Source of the DNA: a virus
Virus record (IMG/VR): IMGVR_UViG_3300033571_004902
Span: 1 to 29,350 of that record
DNA: 29,350 bases
Reading direction: 5' to 3' (one strand)
A model generated the notes under the pieces. That model ran no database searches. It saw nothing but the letters and a program-made list of their open reading frames with translations, and was not told the DNA's origin. Position 1 is the first letter of the stretch, and each line of letters starts with the position of its first letter. Of the stretch, positions 1-9,179 are shown one piece after another. The position numbers were made by a program, and so were the translations under genes.

Positions 1-87
1 ACCAGTGCTCACGCTGGCCATTTTACAACTTATTGGAGAACAACATATGGCTGGCGTTTTAACCCTTGGTCAGTGGCTTGGCGGCCC
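1..87. repeat. Circular-closure repeat, left copy
   Basis: These 87 bases are identical to 29264-29350. An exact overlap at the two ends of a contig is how an assembler represents a circle, so position 29263 is followed by position 1. One copy should be removed to give about 29,263 bp. The repeat covers the leader and first codons of the gene at 47, so it is not a separate element. A true short direct terminal repeat is possible but less likely, because the repeat ends inside a coding region. Confidence 0.93.
2..17 (+). promoter_or_regulatory. Leader hairpin upstream of the fibre operon
   Basis: CCAGTG and CGCTGG can pair (one T-G wobble) around a CTCA loop. The hairpin lies between the TAAATA motif at 29242 (next to this point on the circle) and the ribosome binding site at 35-38. 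It would sit in the 5' leader of the fibre mRNA. A role in mRNA stability is only a guess. Confidence 0.4.
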
Positions 88-559
88 TGATAATGTGAAA
101 GTAGAAAGTATTTTTCCTTCCACACAAAAAACCTACGCATACGATTTTAATCAAAGCATTGCAGGTTGGACATTCAAACTTGACTACCAAACAGTGGTAG
201 TTGATCAGATTGCTTACACTAGAGACGGCGAGCCCAACTTTGCAGAAAGTGCAGTCATTGGTTATTTCCCCAGTGGTGTTGTTTCAACAAGTTCATTTAT
301 TGCAGTAACCAGTTCTGGGGCTGGCACAGTAAACGTAACACATCCTGGTGGACTGTATCCAGAAGCCAATGGTATTCTTCCTGATGCTCGTGCTAATGTT
401 CCTTTACTGGTTATGAGTTTAGCATGGACTAATGCCGCAAATCCTCCAGTTACTAATATTCACCGTATTGCAAAAATACTAGCTTGGGAGCCAGGCGTTC
501 TTCCACGAGATCCAACCACTTTAACAAATACCAACTTTGTAAGCATTGTTGCAGCCTAA
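47..559 (+). CDS. Small virion/tail appendage protein, unknown function
   Basis: This 170-aa protein is not recognised as a named family. The frame is open further upstream to a GTG at position 5, but the ATG at 47 has a GGAG 8 bases before it and is the better start. The protein has no signal peptide or membrane segment. It is rich in Val, Thr, Ala and Pro with alternating hydrophobic residues, as expected for a beta-rich virion protein. On the circle it directly follows the tail-tip gene (26955-29213) and comes before two fibre genes, so a baseplate or fibre-attachment role is inferred from position. It opens the fibre operon behind the putative late promoter at 29242. Confidence 0.75.
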   Translation: MAGVLTLGQWLGGPDNVKVESIFPSTQKTYAYDFNQSIAGWTFKLDYQTVVVDQIAYTRDGEPNFAESAVIGYFPSGVVSTSSFIAVTSSGAGTVNVTHPGGLYPEANGILPDARANVPLLVMSLAWTNAANPPVTNIHRIAKILAWEPGVLPRDPTTLTNTNFVSIVAA

Positions 560-574
560 TTTAGGAGATCTACA

Positions 575-3340
575 ATGATTACAGTAGAAGTTACCTCAAC
601 AAATTACATTGTCTCAGCTACAGAAATCTCATATGATTTCACTGTAAGTGCTGACGATTATTTGTTCACTGTCACTAACATTACTCCTAATTTTACTGTC
701 ACTAACATTACCCCAACATTTAATTTTACTGCAGATGGCAGTGGATTTGAATTTGCTAATAAGTTTTTAGGAGACTGGGTCAGTGGAGACAGATATTACA
801 GAAATGATGTTGTTCAATATCAATATTCAACTTACATCTGCGGAGTTGAATCTGACAGTTATGTAGAAAGTTCAACGCCGCCGCCTAATGATACCTCAAG
901 CTGGATACTATTCATATTCAATGAATGGCCTCGTGCGTATCTTACAATTACCAACACACTTTCAGTTGGCTCAACTGCCACTTTCAACATTCTCAATGTT
1001 GGAAGCAACAGTTCAACTGGTACATTTGCAATCAATGGATTGCAATATCCACAGAACAAAGGCACATACGGACAAGTTCTTTACACCAACGGAACCACTG
1101 ATGCAGCCTGGGTAAACTTAGGTGAATTGACATTCTGGGAATTGAGTGAAGACCTACAGACTGTGGGCTACAACATTGTCACTGGTGCTGCCACAGGTGA
1201 TCCTAATCCGCAACTGACCATAGGTAGTGGTGCTACACAATTAGGCAACAATACCAGCACATTCAAATCATTCATTAAATTTGATGCTGTAGATGGGGCC
1301 ACAGCACTGGGCAATATTAGAGTTAAAGGAAGCACATTATTCTACAACACAGTGACAATGGCCAGCTCACTGACTGTCAATGGTGCTAATTCTGTAAATG
1401 GTAATCTTTCAGTATCAGGTAATGCTAGTATTGGTGGCACCTTAAATGTCACAGGTGCCAGCACACTAGGCAGACTAACTGCCACAGCCACTAATGTCAC
1501 TACACTAACAGCCAGTGATACTTTAACTGCAAATGGAGTCTTAAATGCCAATGCAGCCACTAATCTAAAAGCTACTACTATTGTAGGTGCTTTAACGCAA
1601 AGTGGCGGTGCAGTCAACATTGCGGGTGGCACACGACTAACAGGTAAAACTACCACAACTAATATTTTAGACGTAGTTGCTCCTGCTAATTTCTACAGTG
1701 ATACTTACATTAGTCATTCAGCAAACTTAGTTGGCTACAATTTTGATACTAACACATCAACATTCATCAATGTGAATAAAGGTTTCCGTTTCCCAGACGG
1801 ATCAACACAGGACACTGGTATCAGTGCCGCGATGCGTGTGGTTGCAGGCACAGGTATTTCAACATCTACTAACATAGATGGTGCCACTGTTGTTAGTCTA
1901 CTAACTGCCACTACATCAACTATTGGTGGCATTAAAGTCTCTAATCCATTTAGTGTAAGCAATGGCTTCTTGGGAATAGAACAGACTCAAGGTGTAATAG
2001 GTGCATTCCCAGGACAGATGGGCATTATTCAAATTGGTCGTGGACTTGGTTATGTAAGAAATGGCAAAGAGGTTGATGTTGTTTCTGCCAGCACTAGCAG
2101 TATTGGTGGTATTATGGTTGGAGATTTCCTAACTATCAATACAGAAACCTACTTACTCAGTGTCAACACAGCAACATTAGGTCCAGCCTTAAACGAATTT
2201 TCTTACATACTGCCCATTGCTTCAACCAGCACATTAGGTGGTATCAAAGTTGGCAATGGTTTTGAAATCAATTCGTCAACTGGAGTATTTTCAGTAAGTG
2301 GTGCGACAACCAGCACATTAGGCGGAGTTGTAGTTGGTGAATATCTAACTATCAACACCACCACTGATGTTCTTAGTGTCAACACAGCAACATTAGGTCC
2401 TGTTCTAGCACAAAGTTTTAGCTACACATTGAACACTGCCACAGACACTGTGTTAGGTGGTATCAAAGTTGGTGAATATCTAAGTATCAATTCAAGCACA
2501 GGTGTACTAAGTGTAAACACAGCCACACTGGCTCCTGCATTGATTGATATCACATTGCCTATTGCCACTGATGTGCATCTAGGTGGAGTAAGAATACCTG
2601 CTGCAGGTCCTATTACTATCAATACCACAACTGGTGATATTTCAGTTCCGTTTGCTACCAAAGGAGTTCCTGTCAATGTTGGAACACCAGGTGTAGTTAG
2701 AGTTGGTGCTAATCTAGTCATTGACGGTAATGGTGTAATAGACGTATTAGAAGCAGGTGCCACTACATTAGGTGTTGTTAAACCAGGCTTTGGGTTGACA
2801 GTTGCCGCAGGTGCTCTCAGCGTAAACACAGCAACTACAACCAGACCAGGTATTATTCAAGTAGGCACTACATTGAGCATTGATGCTAATGCTGTACTAA
2901 ATGTAAATTCTTCTAACGCCTATGGCAATATCAACCTGTCAGAAGACATGGAGACCAACGGATATGCTATTCGCTACAATGCCACATATCCTAATAGTAA
3001 ATTGTTGTTGGGCACCGCCAGTGTTGATCTACAGGCCAATGCTCTAAACAAACTTACTTTGGGTTCTGAATCAGCAACCCTACAAGCTACCACACAAAGT
3101 TATGTCACAGTGACAGCAACTTCAGTGGTAATTACAACACCAAATACCAGCACAGCACAGGTGCTAATTCAAACACCTGAATTGGTTGTTGGCAGTGACA
3201 TTTACAACAGCCAAATACAGGCTAGTGCTTATTATGATTTCAGTGGAACGGGAGCCGCGTTCTTCCCAGCCAACGTAAAGTTTAGCGATGACACAATTCA
3301 ACGCACCGCCTGGCGTGGATACGACCAGGGTTTAATTTAA
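575..3340 (+). CDS. Tail fibre protein with repeats and a chitin-binding-like module
   Basis: This is a 921-aa Ser/Thr/Asn/Gly-rich fibre. Residues 23-50 carry the tandem motif FTVTNITP. Residues 64-110 match the CBM5/12 (ChtBD3) pattern: Trp, GDxYxxxDVVQY, TYIC, a Pro-rich stretch and a closing Trp, which suggests glycan binding. Residues about 444-760 hold imperfect repeats of the type STLGGIKVG, then YLTINTTT, then VLSVNTATLGP, a beta-structured repeat common in phage fibres. The C-terminal part contains DGS/DDT-type turns. AGGAG stands 7 bases before the ATG. It follows the gene at 47 by 15 bases and is probably cotranscribed with it. The N-terminal CBM could anchor or bind polysaccharide; host specificity cannot be read from the sequence. 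Confidence 0.88.
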   Translation: MITVEVTSTNYIVSATEISYDFTVSADDYLFTVTNITPNFTVTNITPTFNFTADGSGFEFANKFLGDWVSGDRYYRNDVVQYQYSTYICGVESDSYVESSTPPPNDTSSWILFIFNEWPRAYLTITNTLSVGSTATFNILNVGSNSSTGTFAINGLQYPQNKGTYGQVLYTNGTTDAAWVNLGELTFWELSEDLQTVGYNIVTGAATGDPNPQLTIGSGATQLGNNTSTFKSFIKFDAVDGATALGNIRVKGSTLFYNTVTMASSLTVNGANSVNGNLSVSGNASIGGTLNVTGASTLGRLTATATNVTTLTASDTLTANGVLNANAATNLKATTIVGALTQSGGAVNIAGGTRLTGKTTTTNILDVVAPANFYSDTYISHSANLVGYNFDTNTSTFINVNKGFRFPDGSTQDTGISAAMRVVAGTGISTSTNIDGATVVSLLTATTSTIGGIKVSNPFSVSNGFLGIEQTQGVIGAFPGQMGIIQIGRGLGYVRNGKEVDVVSASTSSIGGIMVGDFLTINTETYLLSVNTATLGPALNEFSYILPIASTSTLGGIKVGNGFEINSSTGVFSVSGATTSTLGGVVVGEYLTINTTTDVLSVNTATLGPVLAQSFSYTLNTATDTVLGGIKVGEYLSINSSTGVLSVNTATLAPALIDITLPIATDVHLGGVRIPAAGPITINTTTGDISVPFATKGVPVNVGTPGVVRVGANLVIDGNGVIDVLEAGATTLGVVKPGFGLTVAAGALSVNTATTTRPGIIQVGTTLSIDANAVLNVNSSNAYGNINLSEDMETNGYAIRYNATYPNSKLLLGTASVDLQANALNKLTLGSESATLQATTQSYVTVTATSVVITTPNTSTAQVLIQTPELVVGSDIYNSQIQASAYYDFSGTGAAFFPANVKFSDDTIQRTAWRGYDQGLI
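2159..2400 (+). repeat. Repeat block inside the fibre gene
   Basis: Twenty-six bases at 2159-2184 recur exactly at 2375-2400. They encode the shared SVNTATLGP segment of successive fibre repeats. Less exact copies lie around them. The near-identity at DNA level suggests recent duplication or gene conversion within the fibre. Confidence 0.8.
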
Positions 3341-3352
3341 GGACAAAAGATT

Positions 3353-6300
3353 ATGCCAATTTACCCAAATGATTTAGATATTCCCCCACTACAACTGCGT
3401 AGAAGTTCTGCCGCAACAGTCAGCAACTATGTTCCAGCAATGGGCGAGCCTGTTTGGACCACTGACACAAAAGAACTTTTTGTTGGTGACGGAAGCACAG
3501 TAGGCGGTATTGCTGTTGGTGGCGGTGGCGGTGCGTCAACTGTCACAGATCAACTATTGTTTACCACAAGCTCAGTGACTTTTGCAAACCTCACCGTCAC
3601 AAATATTACAATGAGTGGTGAGATCAATCAAACATATGTTGGAGCACGAGGAGGCGTTAGTAGTAATATTGCTGTTGGCAATGCGTTAGCATCTGCAACT
3701 GGCGGCTCAAGTTTTAACATTGGTGTAGGTGACGATGCCTTAGGTTTATTAAACACAGGTGATTACAACGTAGCTGTTGGTTTGAATACTTTAGCTGGTG
3801 TTCAATCTACCAATTACAATACCGCAGTTGGTCATTCTGCACTTAGCTCTGCCAGCGGCACAGGCAACACTGCATTGGGATTTAGTGCTGGTCAAAATCT
3901 TGGCACAGGTGATTACAACACATTCATTGGTTATGGTTTTTCATCACTTACTAACGGCGTTTCAAACACTGTATTCATTGGTGAAAGTGCTGGCGAACCT
4001 AAACTTAAAATGAGTGAAGCAGGAACCTTCATTAAAAACATTGCTTCAAGCACCAGTACAAATGTTCTTTATTACAATACCAGCACACGTGAACTTACCT
4101 ACGGTCCACCAACTGGCGGCGGTTCAACTTTTGATCAAACATTAAACACTACTAGTAATGTAGTATTCAACAGCGTAGTCACACAAGATTTAGTTTCATC
4201 AGGTGGCTTCCCCTTAGATGCCAACGGACAAGCATTGATCCGTGCAGCCAACACACAAACACCAGCAATGGTTGTCAGCAACTTCACAGCAGGTCTGCGT
4301 CCAGAAGTTATTTTGCGTGGTTATGGACAAAATCGTCCAGGTGGCGGTGCAACAACACCAGCTACTCCAGCAATCTTGATGGAAGGTAGCCGCGGCACAA
4401 GTGCAACCCCAACAGCCACAGGCAGCGGTGATACATTATTTGCACTAAGCGGTGGTGGATACGACGGTTCTCGTTGGGCCAGTGATATTGATCTTTCACC
4501 TGCACAAATTATTGCATTATCCACTGAAGCATTTGCGGGCAATGCCACAACATCAACTAATAGTGGTGCACGAATTTTTATGCGAGCACAACCACAAGGT
4601 GTTCAACTAAACGCAACAAGTCGTCAAGGATTCTTAAATCACACTTGGTCAGCAGGTTCAGCAAGTGCTCCTCCTACACAGATCTTAAATTTTGGAACTG
4701 CATTGAATGACACTCCAACATTGATTATGAGCAATGGAGTTGATACCCATACTGGCTTTGGTAGAACATCAATGAACATTATCAATAGTCAAGTAGCTAT
4801 TGTTGGTGTGCCATTTGAAGATGCCGCAGTATTCACCGCATCAATTAGTGGAACAACATTAGATGTCACAGCAGTTGCCAGTGGTGTTATCAGTGTTGGA
4901 CAACGTGTTTACGCAACAGGCGTCACAACAGGCACATTTATCACAGCGTTAGTCACAGGAGCTGGCGGCGTTGGAACTTACACTGTCAACAACAGTCAAA
5001 CAGTCAGTTCAATGACTATGAACAGTGGTGCTGACAATACTACATTGAACGACACTAACTTATTGACGTTTTCAAGTGGACGCAAGAGTGGTGCAAGCGG
5101 TCGTAGAAACGCATTGAAGAATGGTGACAGTGTTGGTAAGCTGCTGTTTAACGGACAGACTGCTAACAGTGGCACAACAGGTGGAAGTCGCACAGCCCGC
5201 ATACAGGTCACTGCAATGGAAGACTTCACTGGTAGTGCTCGTGGTAGTAGAATGATATTTCAAACTGTCAACAGTGGCACAAACACTGAATCTAGCAAAT
5301 TGATATTGGCCAGCAACGGCAATGACTACTACTCAACATTTCACACATTTAGAAATAACAGTGAAACAGTTGCCTTTATTGTTGATTCAAGCAACGGATC
5401 TGTCTCTGTAGGCAATGGAAGCAGCCTAGGAACTGTGAATGCCAACGGCACTAACGAATTGTATTTGGCAGGTGGAGGACTTACCAGTGGCAGAGTCAGA
5501 TTGACTACAAATGCTGGTGTTCAACTTGAAGCTAATGGTGGAACACAGGTTGCTAACTTTACTACAGGTAGTATTACAGCCAGCACACACGTTCTTCCAT
5601 CCACAGACAGCAGTTATGATCTAGGCAGCACATCTAGTCAATGGCGTAGTCTGTATGTCAGCACTGCCACTATCTACCTTGGTGGTAATTCACTCAGCGT
5701 AGCAGGTGGACAACTAACACTAAATGGTACTGCACAAGTGGGACCAACAGGACCACAAGGACCACAGGGTGTTGTTGGACCAACTGGACCACAGGGTCAA
5801 AACAACAGTTTGTATGACTACAAGGCTAAGACAAATTCAACAACAGGCGACCCAGGTAATGGTAAAGTGCTATGGAACAATGCCACACAGCAGTCAGCCA
5901 CAGCCCTACACTTCAGTCACATTGATGACCTAGGTGATGACATTGAATATCTATTGGGATTGATACTCACTGGTGATGTTATCAGACTACAAGACCAAAC
6001 CATCAGTGAAAATTATCAGACATGGACTGTCACAGGCACGCCTACTGTAAATGTTGGAAGTTATGTTAGTGTGCCAGTCAGCCTAACTACCAGCACACAT
6101 TCATTCAGCAACAATGACACATTGGTGGTTATTTTAAGAGCTGCTGGCGTAGCTGGACCTACTGGCCCTCAGGGACCACAGGGACCTCAGGGTGCTGTTG
6201 GACCAACAGGACCACAAGGTGCTCAAGGTAATACTGGTCCACAGGGCCCACAAGGACCTCAGGGCATTCAGGGAGATGTGGGACCAACTGGACCACAAGG

Positions 6301-6880
6301 ACCTCAGGGTGTTCAAGGCGACACAGGTGCCACTGGACCGCAAGGACCTCAGGGTGTGCAGGGAGATGTAGGACCAACAGGACCTCAGGGCATTCAGGGA
6401 GATGTGGGACCAACTGGACCACAAGGACCTCAGGGTGTTCAAGGAAATACTGGTGCTACTGGACCAACAGGACCTGTAGGACCAACAGGCCCAGGTGCTA
6501 ACCAAAGTCTTGACACAACCAGCAACGTCACTTTCAATAACATTACTGCCAACGGTAATGTGGCATTGAAAGGATTTACTGAAACTCGTGTAGCACACGG
6601 TTATGTAGCCAGCTTTGCTCCAGACCTGTCAACTGCTACAATATTTGCAATGACACTAACTGGCAACGTCACATTCAATGGATTTACAACTCCAGTGGCA
6701 GGCGAAAGTGGAACATTTGTGTTTACACAAGACGGCACAGGTGGACGCACATTGTCATCAACAATGAAGTTCGCTGGTGGTAGTAAAACATTGAGTACAG
6801 CCGCAAGTTCAACTGATATTATTTCAGTGTTCTATGATGGCACTAACTACTTTGCTTCATTGAACAAAGGATTTGTGTAA
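3353..6880 (+). CDS. Large collagen-like tail fibre / receptor-binding protein
   Basis: This 1175-aa protein is a mosaic fibre. Residues 1-55 ([27 protein letters not shown]) match the N-terminal domain seen in Mtd-type and other phage fibres. Residues about 100-216 carry repeats such as [12 protein letters not shown] and NTALGFSAG, like YadA-type trimeric adhesin heads. Residues 755-778 contain the common fibre motif [15 protein letters not shown]. Collagen-like Gly-X-Y runs occupy 795-816 and 933-1047. Between them sits a separate globular domain (816-932), and a beta-rich domain (1048-1175) closes the protein. Gly-Pro-Thr/Gly-Pro-Gln triplets imply a trimeric rod. AAGGA is 9 bases before the ATG. 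The gene overlaps the next one at TAATG. It is the best candidate for the main receptor-binding fibre. Confidence 0.9.
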   Translation: MPIYPNDLDIPPLQLRRSSAATVSNYVPAMGEPVWTTDTKELFVGDGSTVGGIAVGGGGGASTVTDQLLFTTSSVTFANLTVTNITMSGEINQTYVGARGGVSSNIAVGNALASATGGSSFNIGVGDDALGLLNTGDYNVAVGLNTLAGVQSTNYNTAVGHSALSSASGTGNTALGFSAGQNLGTGDYNTFIGYGFSSLTNGVSNTVFIGESAGEPKLKMSEAGTFIKNIASSTSTNVLYYNTSTRELTYGPPTGGGSTFDQTLNTTSNVVFNSVVTQDLVSSGGFPLDANGQALIRAANTQTPAMVVSNFTAGLRPEVILRGYGQNRPGGGATTPATPAILMEGSRGTSATPTATGSGDTLFALSGGGYDGSRWASDIDLSPAQIIALSTEAFAGNATTSTNSGARIFMRAQPQGVQLNATSRQGFLNHTWSAGSASAPPTQILNFGTALNDTPTLIMSNGVDTHTGFGRTSMNIINSQVAIVGVPFEDAAVFTASISGTTLDVTAVASGVISVGQRVYATGVTTGTFITALVTGAGGVGTYTVNNSQTVSSMTMNSGADNTTLNDTNLLTFSSGRKSGASGRRNALKNGDSVGKLLFNGQTANSGTTGGSRTARIQVTAMEDFTGSARGSRMIFQTVNSGTNTESSKLILASNGNDYYSTFHTFRNNSETVAFIVDSSNGSVSVGNGSSLGTVNANGTNELYLAGGGLTSGRVRLTTNAGVQLEANGGTQVANFTTGSITASTHVLPSTDSSYDLGSTSSQWRSLYVSTATIYLGGNSLSVAGGQLTLNGTAQVGPTGPQGPQGVVGPTGPQGQNNSLYDYKAKTNSTTGDPGNGKVLWNNATQQSATALHFSHIDDLGDDIEYLLGLILTGDVIRLQDQTISENYQTWTVTGTPTVNVGSYVSVPVSLTTSTHSFSNNDTLVVILRAAGVAGPTGPQGPQGPQGAVGPTGPQGAQGNTGPQGPQGPQGIQGDVGPTGPQGPQGVQGDTGATGPQGPQGVQGDVGPTGPQGIQGDVGPTGPQGPQGVQGNTGATGPTGPVGPTGPGANQSLDTTSNVTFNNITANGNVALKGFTETRVAHGYVASFAPDLSTATIFAMTLTGNVTFNGFTTPVAGESGTFVFTQDGTGGRTLSSTMKFAGGSKTLSTAASSTDIISVFYDGTNYFASLNKGFV
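6149..6494 (+). repeat. Collagen-like repeat DNA with a 66-bp exact duplication
   Basis: This block encodes the second Gly-X-Y run of the large fibre. The 66 bases at 6253-6318 are identical to 6379-6444, an offset of 126 bp or 14 triplets. Such arrays change length by recombination, so rod length may vary between strains. Short-read assembly could also have misjudged the copy number. Confidence 0.88.
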
Positions 6881-7899
6881 TGCTGGGATTTTCTACAATA
6901 GATACACCTAACTTGGAAAAGTCAGTGGCTTGCCCACATGCCACAACACCTTTTGTAACTATCTACAACCATCAAGGTGGTACATTGACTAAGGTAGCTA
7001 ACCCAGCTACCTTACCTACTAACTTTGGTCGTACTTGTGCTTTTACTCCCAGTGGTCGTTATCTTGGTATGAGTATGACCACTACTCCTTTTATCAGAAT
7101 ATGGGAAAGAAGTGGTGATAGCTACACAGCATTGCCTAACCCTAGTTCATTGCCTGCAACTTATTCAACTGGATTTGCCTGGGATCCTACTGGACGATAT
7201 TGTGTAGTGGCACACGAAAGTGGAACTACAAGAATGGACTTTTATCGTTTTGAAAATAACACATTGACTAAACTTTCAAGTCCAGCATCATTGCCCACTC
7301 CACAATGTCGTGAAGTTGCATGGAGTCCAGATGGATTACACGTGGTATTCACACTCTACGCCAGCCCCTGGATAGCAATTTACAAATTCAACTATCAAAC
7401 AGAAGGATTTACACTACTGAGCAACCCAGCTACTGTTCCTAGTGGTGTTGGTTATGGACTGCAATACAATCGTACTGGTACAAGTTTAGCCATTGCCTTT
7501 GCAGGTGGTAATCGCTTGATTATCTACAATCGCAGTGGTGATACCTACACTAAGATTGCAGACCCAGCAACACTGCCATCAGGAACGGACGGATTAGCCA
7601 TTGAATGGAACAAAGATGGTAGTAAAATGTTTGTAGCCAGCAATGGAACACCTTTCCTACAGCATTACAATCGCAGTGGAGATACATTCACTCGTGTTGC
7701 GGCGGGTTCAGCACCCACAGGTGGCGGTGGTTGGGGTTTGAGATTGAGTGTAGATGAAGGTTATGTATTTTATGGACCATACAATAGTCCATTCTTTCAG
7801 TGGTATTCAATCAGTGGTGATACCTACACCAAATTGACCAACCCTGGAACTACGCCAACTGGCAACATCAATGGTATGTTTTCGTACACACCAATTTAA
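6880..7899 (+). CDS. Seven-repeat beta-propeller virion protein
   Basis: This 339-aa protein is made almost wholly of seven repeats of about 45 residues. Each has the pattern TPFxxIYNRSGDTYTKLxNP, then xxLP, then a WD40-like strand such as FAWDPTGRYCVVA, VAWSPDGLHVVFT or IEWNKDGSKMFVA. Seven repeats fit a closed seven-bladed propeller resembling WD40/TolB-type folds. Its ATG overlaps the stop of the collagen fibre (TAATG), so the two are translationally coupled and probably made together. I infer a receptor-binding or fibre-tip role. There is no signal peptide, so it is more likely a virion part than a secreted protein. No enzymatic motif was seen. Confidence 0.82.
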   Translation: MLGFSTIDTPNLEKSVACPHATTPFVTIYNHQGGTLTKVANPATLPTNFGRTCAFTPSGRYLGMSMTTTPFIRIWERSGDSYTALPNPSSLPATYSTGFAWDPTGRYCVVAHESGTTRMDFYRFENNTLTKLSSPASLPTPQCREVAWSPDGLHVVFTLYASPWIAIYKFNYQTEGFTLLSNPATVPSGVGYGLQYNRTGTSLAIAFAGGNRLIIYNRSGDTYTKIADPATLPSGTDGLAIEWNKDGSKMFVASNGTPFLQHYNRSGDTFTRVAAGSAPTGGGGWGLRLSVDEGYVFYGPYNSPFFQWYSISGDTYTKLTNPGTTPTGNINGMFSYTPI

Positions 7900-7916
7900 G
7901 ATTAAAGGATAAAAAG

Positions 7917-8096
7917 ATGGAACTGATTATGAATTTTATTGAGAATGGGCCCAGTGCTGATTTGTTTCAGCGTGACTCAGATCTATTATTGATTTGTTAT
8001 GACAAGGATCACAATGTAGTCAGCGAAACAGCCTACACTGACATTGACACAGCCGCAGCCGCAGGTGAAGCTTGGAAAATTACCTGGAGAGAATGA
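7917..8096 (+). CDS. Small unknown protein (59 aa)
   Basis: A short reading frame begins MELIMNFIENGPSADLF and ends EAWKITWRE. AAAGGA lies about 10 bases before the ATG. The protein is acidic with an Ala-rich stretch (DTAAAAGEAW). Its stop overlaps the next gene's start region (ATGATG), which points to translational coupling. Small proteins with this look are frequent behind fibre genes in aquatic phages and may be fibre-assembly or accessory factors, but no family is recognised. Confidence 0.6.
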   Translation: MELIMNFIENGPSADLFQRDSDLLLICYDKDHNVVSETAYTDIDTAAAAGEAWKITWRE

Positions 8097-8395
8097 TGCG
8101 TCAAGAATTGATTGATCACTGTTCAAAGTTCATGCCCGTGAGTCAAGAATATCTTGCTGATGATAGAATGATCAACACACTCTATGTTGGCAAAGAATGT
8201 CCAGGTAAAGATTTTAATGTGGTCTATGCCTATGTGGATGCTGACAATGAATTTAATCAGCAGTGGCACAAAAACATTATGAAGAGCAAAGATTTTTTAC
8301 CAGGATACCACATAGAAGTTATGAGTGTGTTGTCTTCTGCTTACAAAGATTGTGTGGTCAAACCTTATGCGTTTGTAGCCAGACCTAAAAACTAA
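8096..8395 (+). CDS. Unknown protein (99 aa) downstream of the fibre genes
   Basis: The protein begins MRQELIDHCSKFMP. Two adjacent ATGs (8093, 8096) are possible. GGAG at 8086-8089 is better spaced for 8096, giving 99 residues. The sequence looks like a small soluble alpha/beta domain with no membrane segment and no motif known to me. It lies between the 59-aa gene, whose stop it overlaps, and the XhlA-like gene, which starts 2 bases after its stop at the earlier of two possible ATGs. It might belong to the lysis cassette by position, but I see no catalytic signature of an endolysin. Confidence 0.65.
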   Translation: MRQELIDHCSKFMPVSQEYLADDRMINTLYVGKECPGKDFNVVYAYVDADNEFNQQWHKNIMKSKDFLPGYHIEVMSVLSSAYKDCVVKPYAFVARPKN

Positions 8396-8397
8396 AA

Positions 8398-8634
8398 ATG
8401 TATCCATGGGAACGTTGGGAGAATGACATGACGAGAACACTGAAAGATCACGAAGAAGTATGTCAAGAGCGTATGAAAAATATTGAGGCAAAATTTGACT
8501 CAATTGACGCAAAAATAGACGAAATTCGCAAAGAAATAGACGGGTTTAAGACGTTTTTGCTTAAATTAGCCTTCAAAAGTTTCATGGGTCTCATTCTCGC
8601 TATCAGTGCCGCAGTGTTCGTGATTAAACTTTAA
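8398..8634 (+). CDS. XhlA-like membrane protein, holin candidate
   Basis: This is a protein of up to 78 aa with a long charged helix (about 15-50, heptad-like: MKNIEAKFDSIDAKIDEIRK). One hydrophobic segment (about 60-76, FMGLILAISAAVFVI) lies at the very C-terminus. This layout matches the haemolysin XhlA family of phage lysis proteins. The ATG at 8398 has no clear ribosome site. The in-frame ATG at 8428 has GGGAG 6 bases upstream and would give 68 aa, so either start is possible. It is the last gene before a terminator. The holin role is inferred from architecture only; a membrane-anchored virion accessory protein is the alternative. Confidence 0.65.
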   Translation: MYPWERWENDMTRTLKDHEEVCQERMKNIEAKFDSIDAKIDEIRKEIDGFKTFLLKLAFKSFMGLILAISAAVFVIKL

Positions 8635-8643
8635 TCTTTTTTT
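8622..8643 (+). terminator. Rho-independent terminator after the fibre/lysis operon
   Basis: GATTAA and TTAATC form a 6-bp stem with an ACT loop, followed by seven Ts. It overlaps the end and stop codon of the XhlA-like gene. The stem is AT-rich and so moderate in strength, but its position at the end of the operon supports it. Confidence 0.6.
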
Positions 8644-8679
8644 GGATAGCTGATTTGGGTGTTTTCATAAGTAGTTGGT

Positions 8680-8904
8680 ATGGAAAAAACACTATTCACT
8701 GAGCGATTAGATTCACTGGGACACTTTAGAAAACGAGAAGGCACTGAACCTCAATTTGTCCCCAACCCCACTGTGAACCTATGTTCAGTATGCAAAGATG
8801 GTTGGTTGTTGTTTATTGAAAAGAAGTGGGGCTACAACGATAGACCCTACTGGCGATACAAGTGTAATAATTGTAGAAGCACTTGGCAAAAAAAGCCGTT
8901 GTAA
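8680..8904 (+). CDS. Zinc-ribbon protein
   Basis: This is a 74-aa protein with two CxxC knuckles (Cys35/Cys38 and Cys62/Cys65) separated by 23 residues, the layout of a zinc ribbon. The loop between is rich in Trp, Tyr and Lys, and the C-terminus is basic (WQKKPL). Zinc ribbons of this size usually bind nucleic acid or protein partners, for example as small transcription regulators. It stands alone between the terminator at 8643 and the structured region before the replication gene, with only a weak ribosome site (GTTGGT). A role in regulating replication or late transcription is possible but not shown. Confidence 0.7.
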   Translation: MEKTLFTERLDSLGHFRKREGTEPQFVPNPTVNLCSVCKDGWLLFIEKKWGYNDRPYWRYKCNNCRSTWQKKPL

Positions 8905-8925
8905 AACCCTTTTGAATCATGTAGA

Positions 8926-8932
8926 CTAAATA
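8926..8932 (+). promoter_or_regulatory. TAAATA motif before the origin-like region
   Basis: ACTAAATAT (8925-8933) is identical to the copies at 13814 and 18306 and lies 20 bases behind the zinc-ribbon gene. A transcript from it would run through the structured region into the replication gene. Confidence 0.45.
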
Positions 8933-8935
8933 TTC

Positions 8936-8985
8936 GTAGTGAGGGGTTTGTCATCTCCTTAAATCAATTTCGTTCCCCTCACTAC
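8936..8985. repeat. 11-bp perfect inverted repeat
   Basis: GTAGTGAGGGG (8936-8946) is the exact reverse complement of CCCCTCACTAC (8975-8985), with 28 bases between. It begins four bases after the TAAATA motif at 8927-8932. It could be a protein-binding site or the first stem of a structured leader. Confidence 0.85.
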
Positions 8986-8987
8986 AT

Positions 8988-9054
8988 TTACTTTATTGAT
9001 AAACTTATTTTAGTTCGCAAGGCTTTGATAAGTGGCATAGGGTCAATAAAGTAA
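8988..9054. repeat. 12-bp inverted repeat with nested stem
   Basis: TTACTTTATTGA (8988-8999) pairs exactly with TCAATAAAGTAA (9043-9054). Inside it ACTTAT (9003-9008) pairs with ATAAGT (9028-9033). Together they make a long AT-rich stem, an element type often found at unwinding regions of origins. Confidence 0.85.
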
Positions 9055-9060
9055 GATTGC

Positions 9061-9179
9061 TTTTATTCAGTAATACGGAGTGCAATGCTCCACAACATCA
9101 CAAACCAAGAGGCCCCTTCAATGGGGCTTCAAGGTGAGTAAACAACAGTGATGTGTTAGTTTACGCTAACTGAATAAAA
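9061..9179. repeat. Long-range inverted repeat enclosing hairpins
   Basis: TTTTATTCAGT (9061-9071) pairs exactly with ACTGAATAAAA (9169-9179). Enclosed are ACATCAC/GTGATGT (9095-9101/9148-9154) and a GC-rich hairpin, 9109-9116/9123-9130, with GCCCC/GGGGC at its core and a TTCAAT loop. GTTAG/CTAAC (9155-9170) shares bases with the outer right arm, so two folds compete. This multi-branched shape resembles an RNA or single-strand origin. Confidence 0.8.

Noticed and set aside
1-87. End repeat as a true direct terminal repeat or attachment site
   Set aside because: It stops within a coding region and matches the look of an assembly overlap; no integrase gene exists.
6134-6598. Long minus-strand reading frame opposite the collagen repeats
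   Set aside because: It is a by-product of Gly-Pro-Thr/Gln codons: the low-complexity Ser/Trp/Leu-rich product has no start signal, and all real genes lie on the + strand.
575-6880. Diversity-generating retroelement acting on the fibres
   Set aside because: No reverse transcriptase gene and no template/variable repeat pair with adenine-biased differences was seen.
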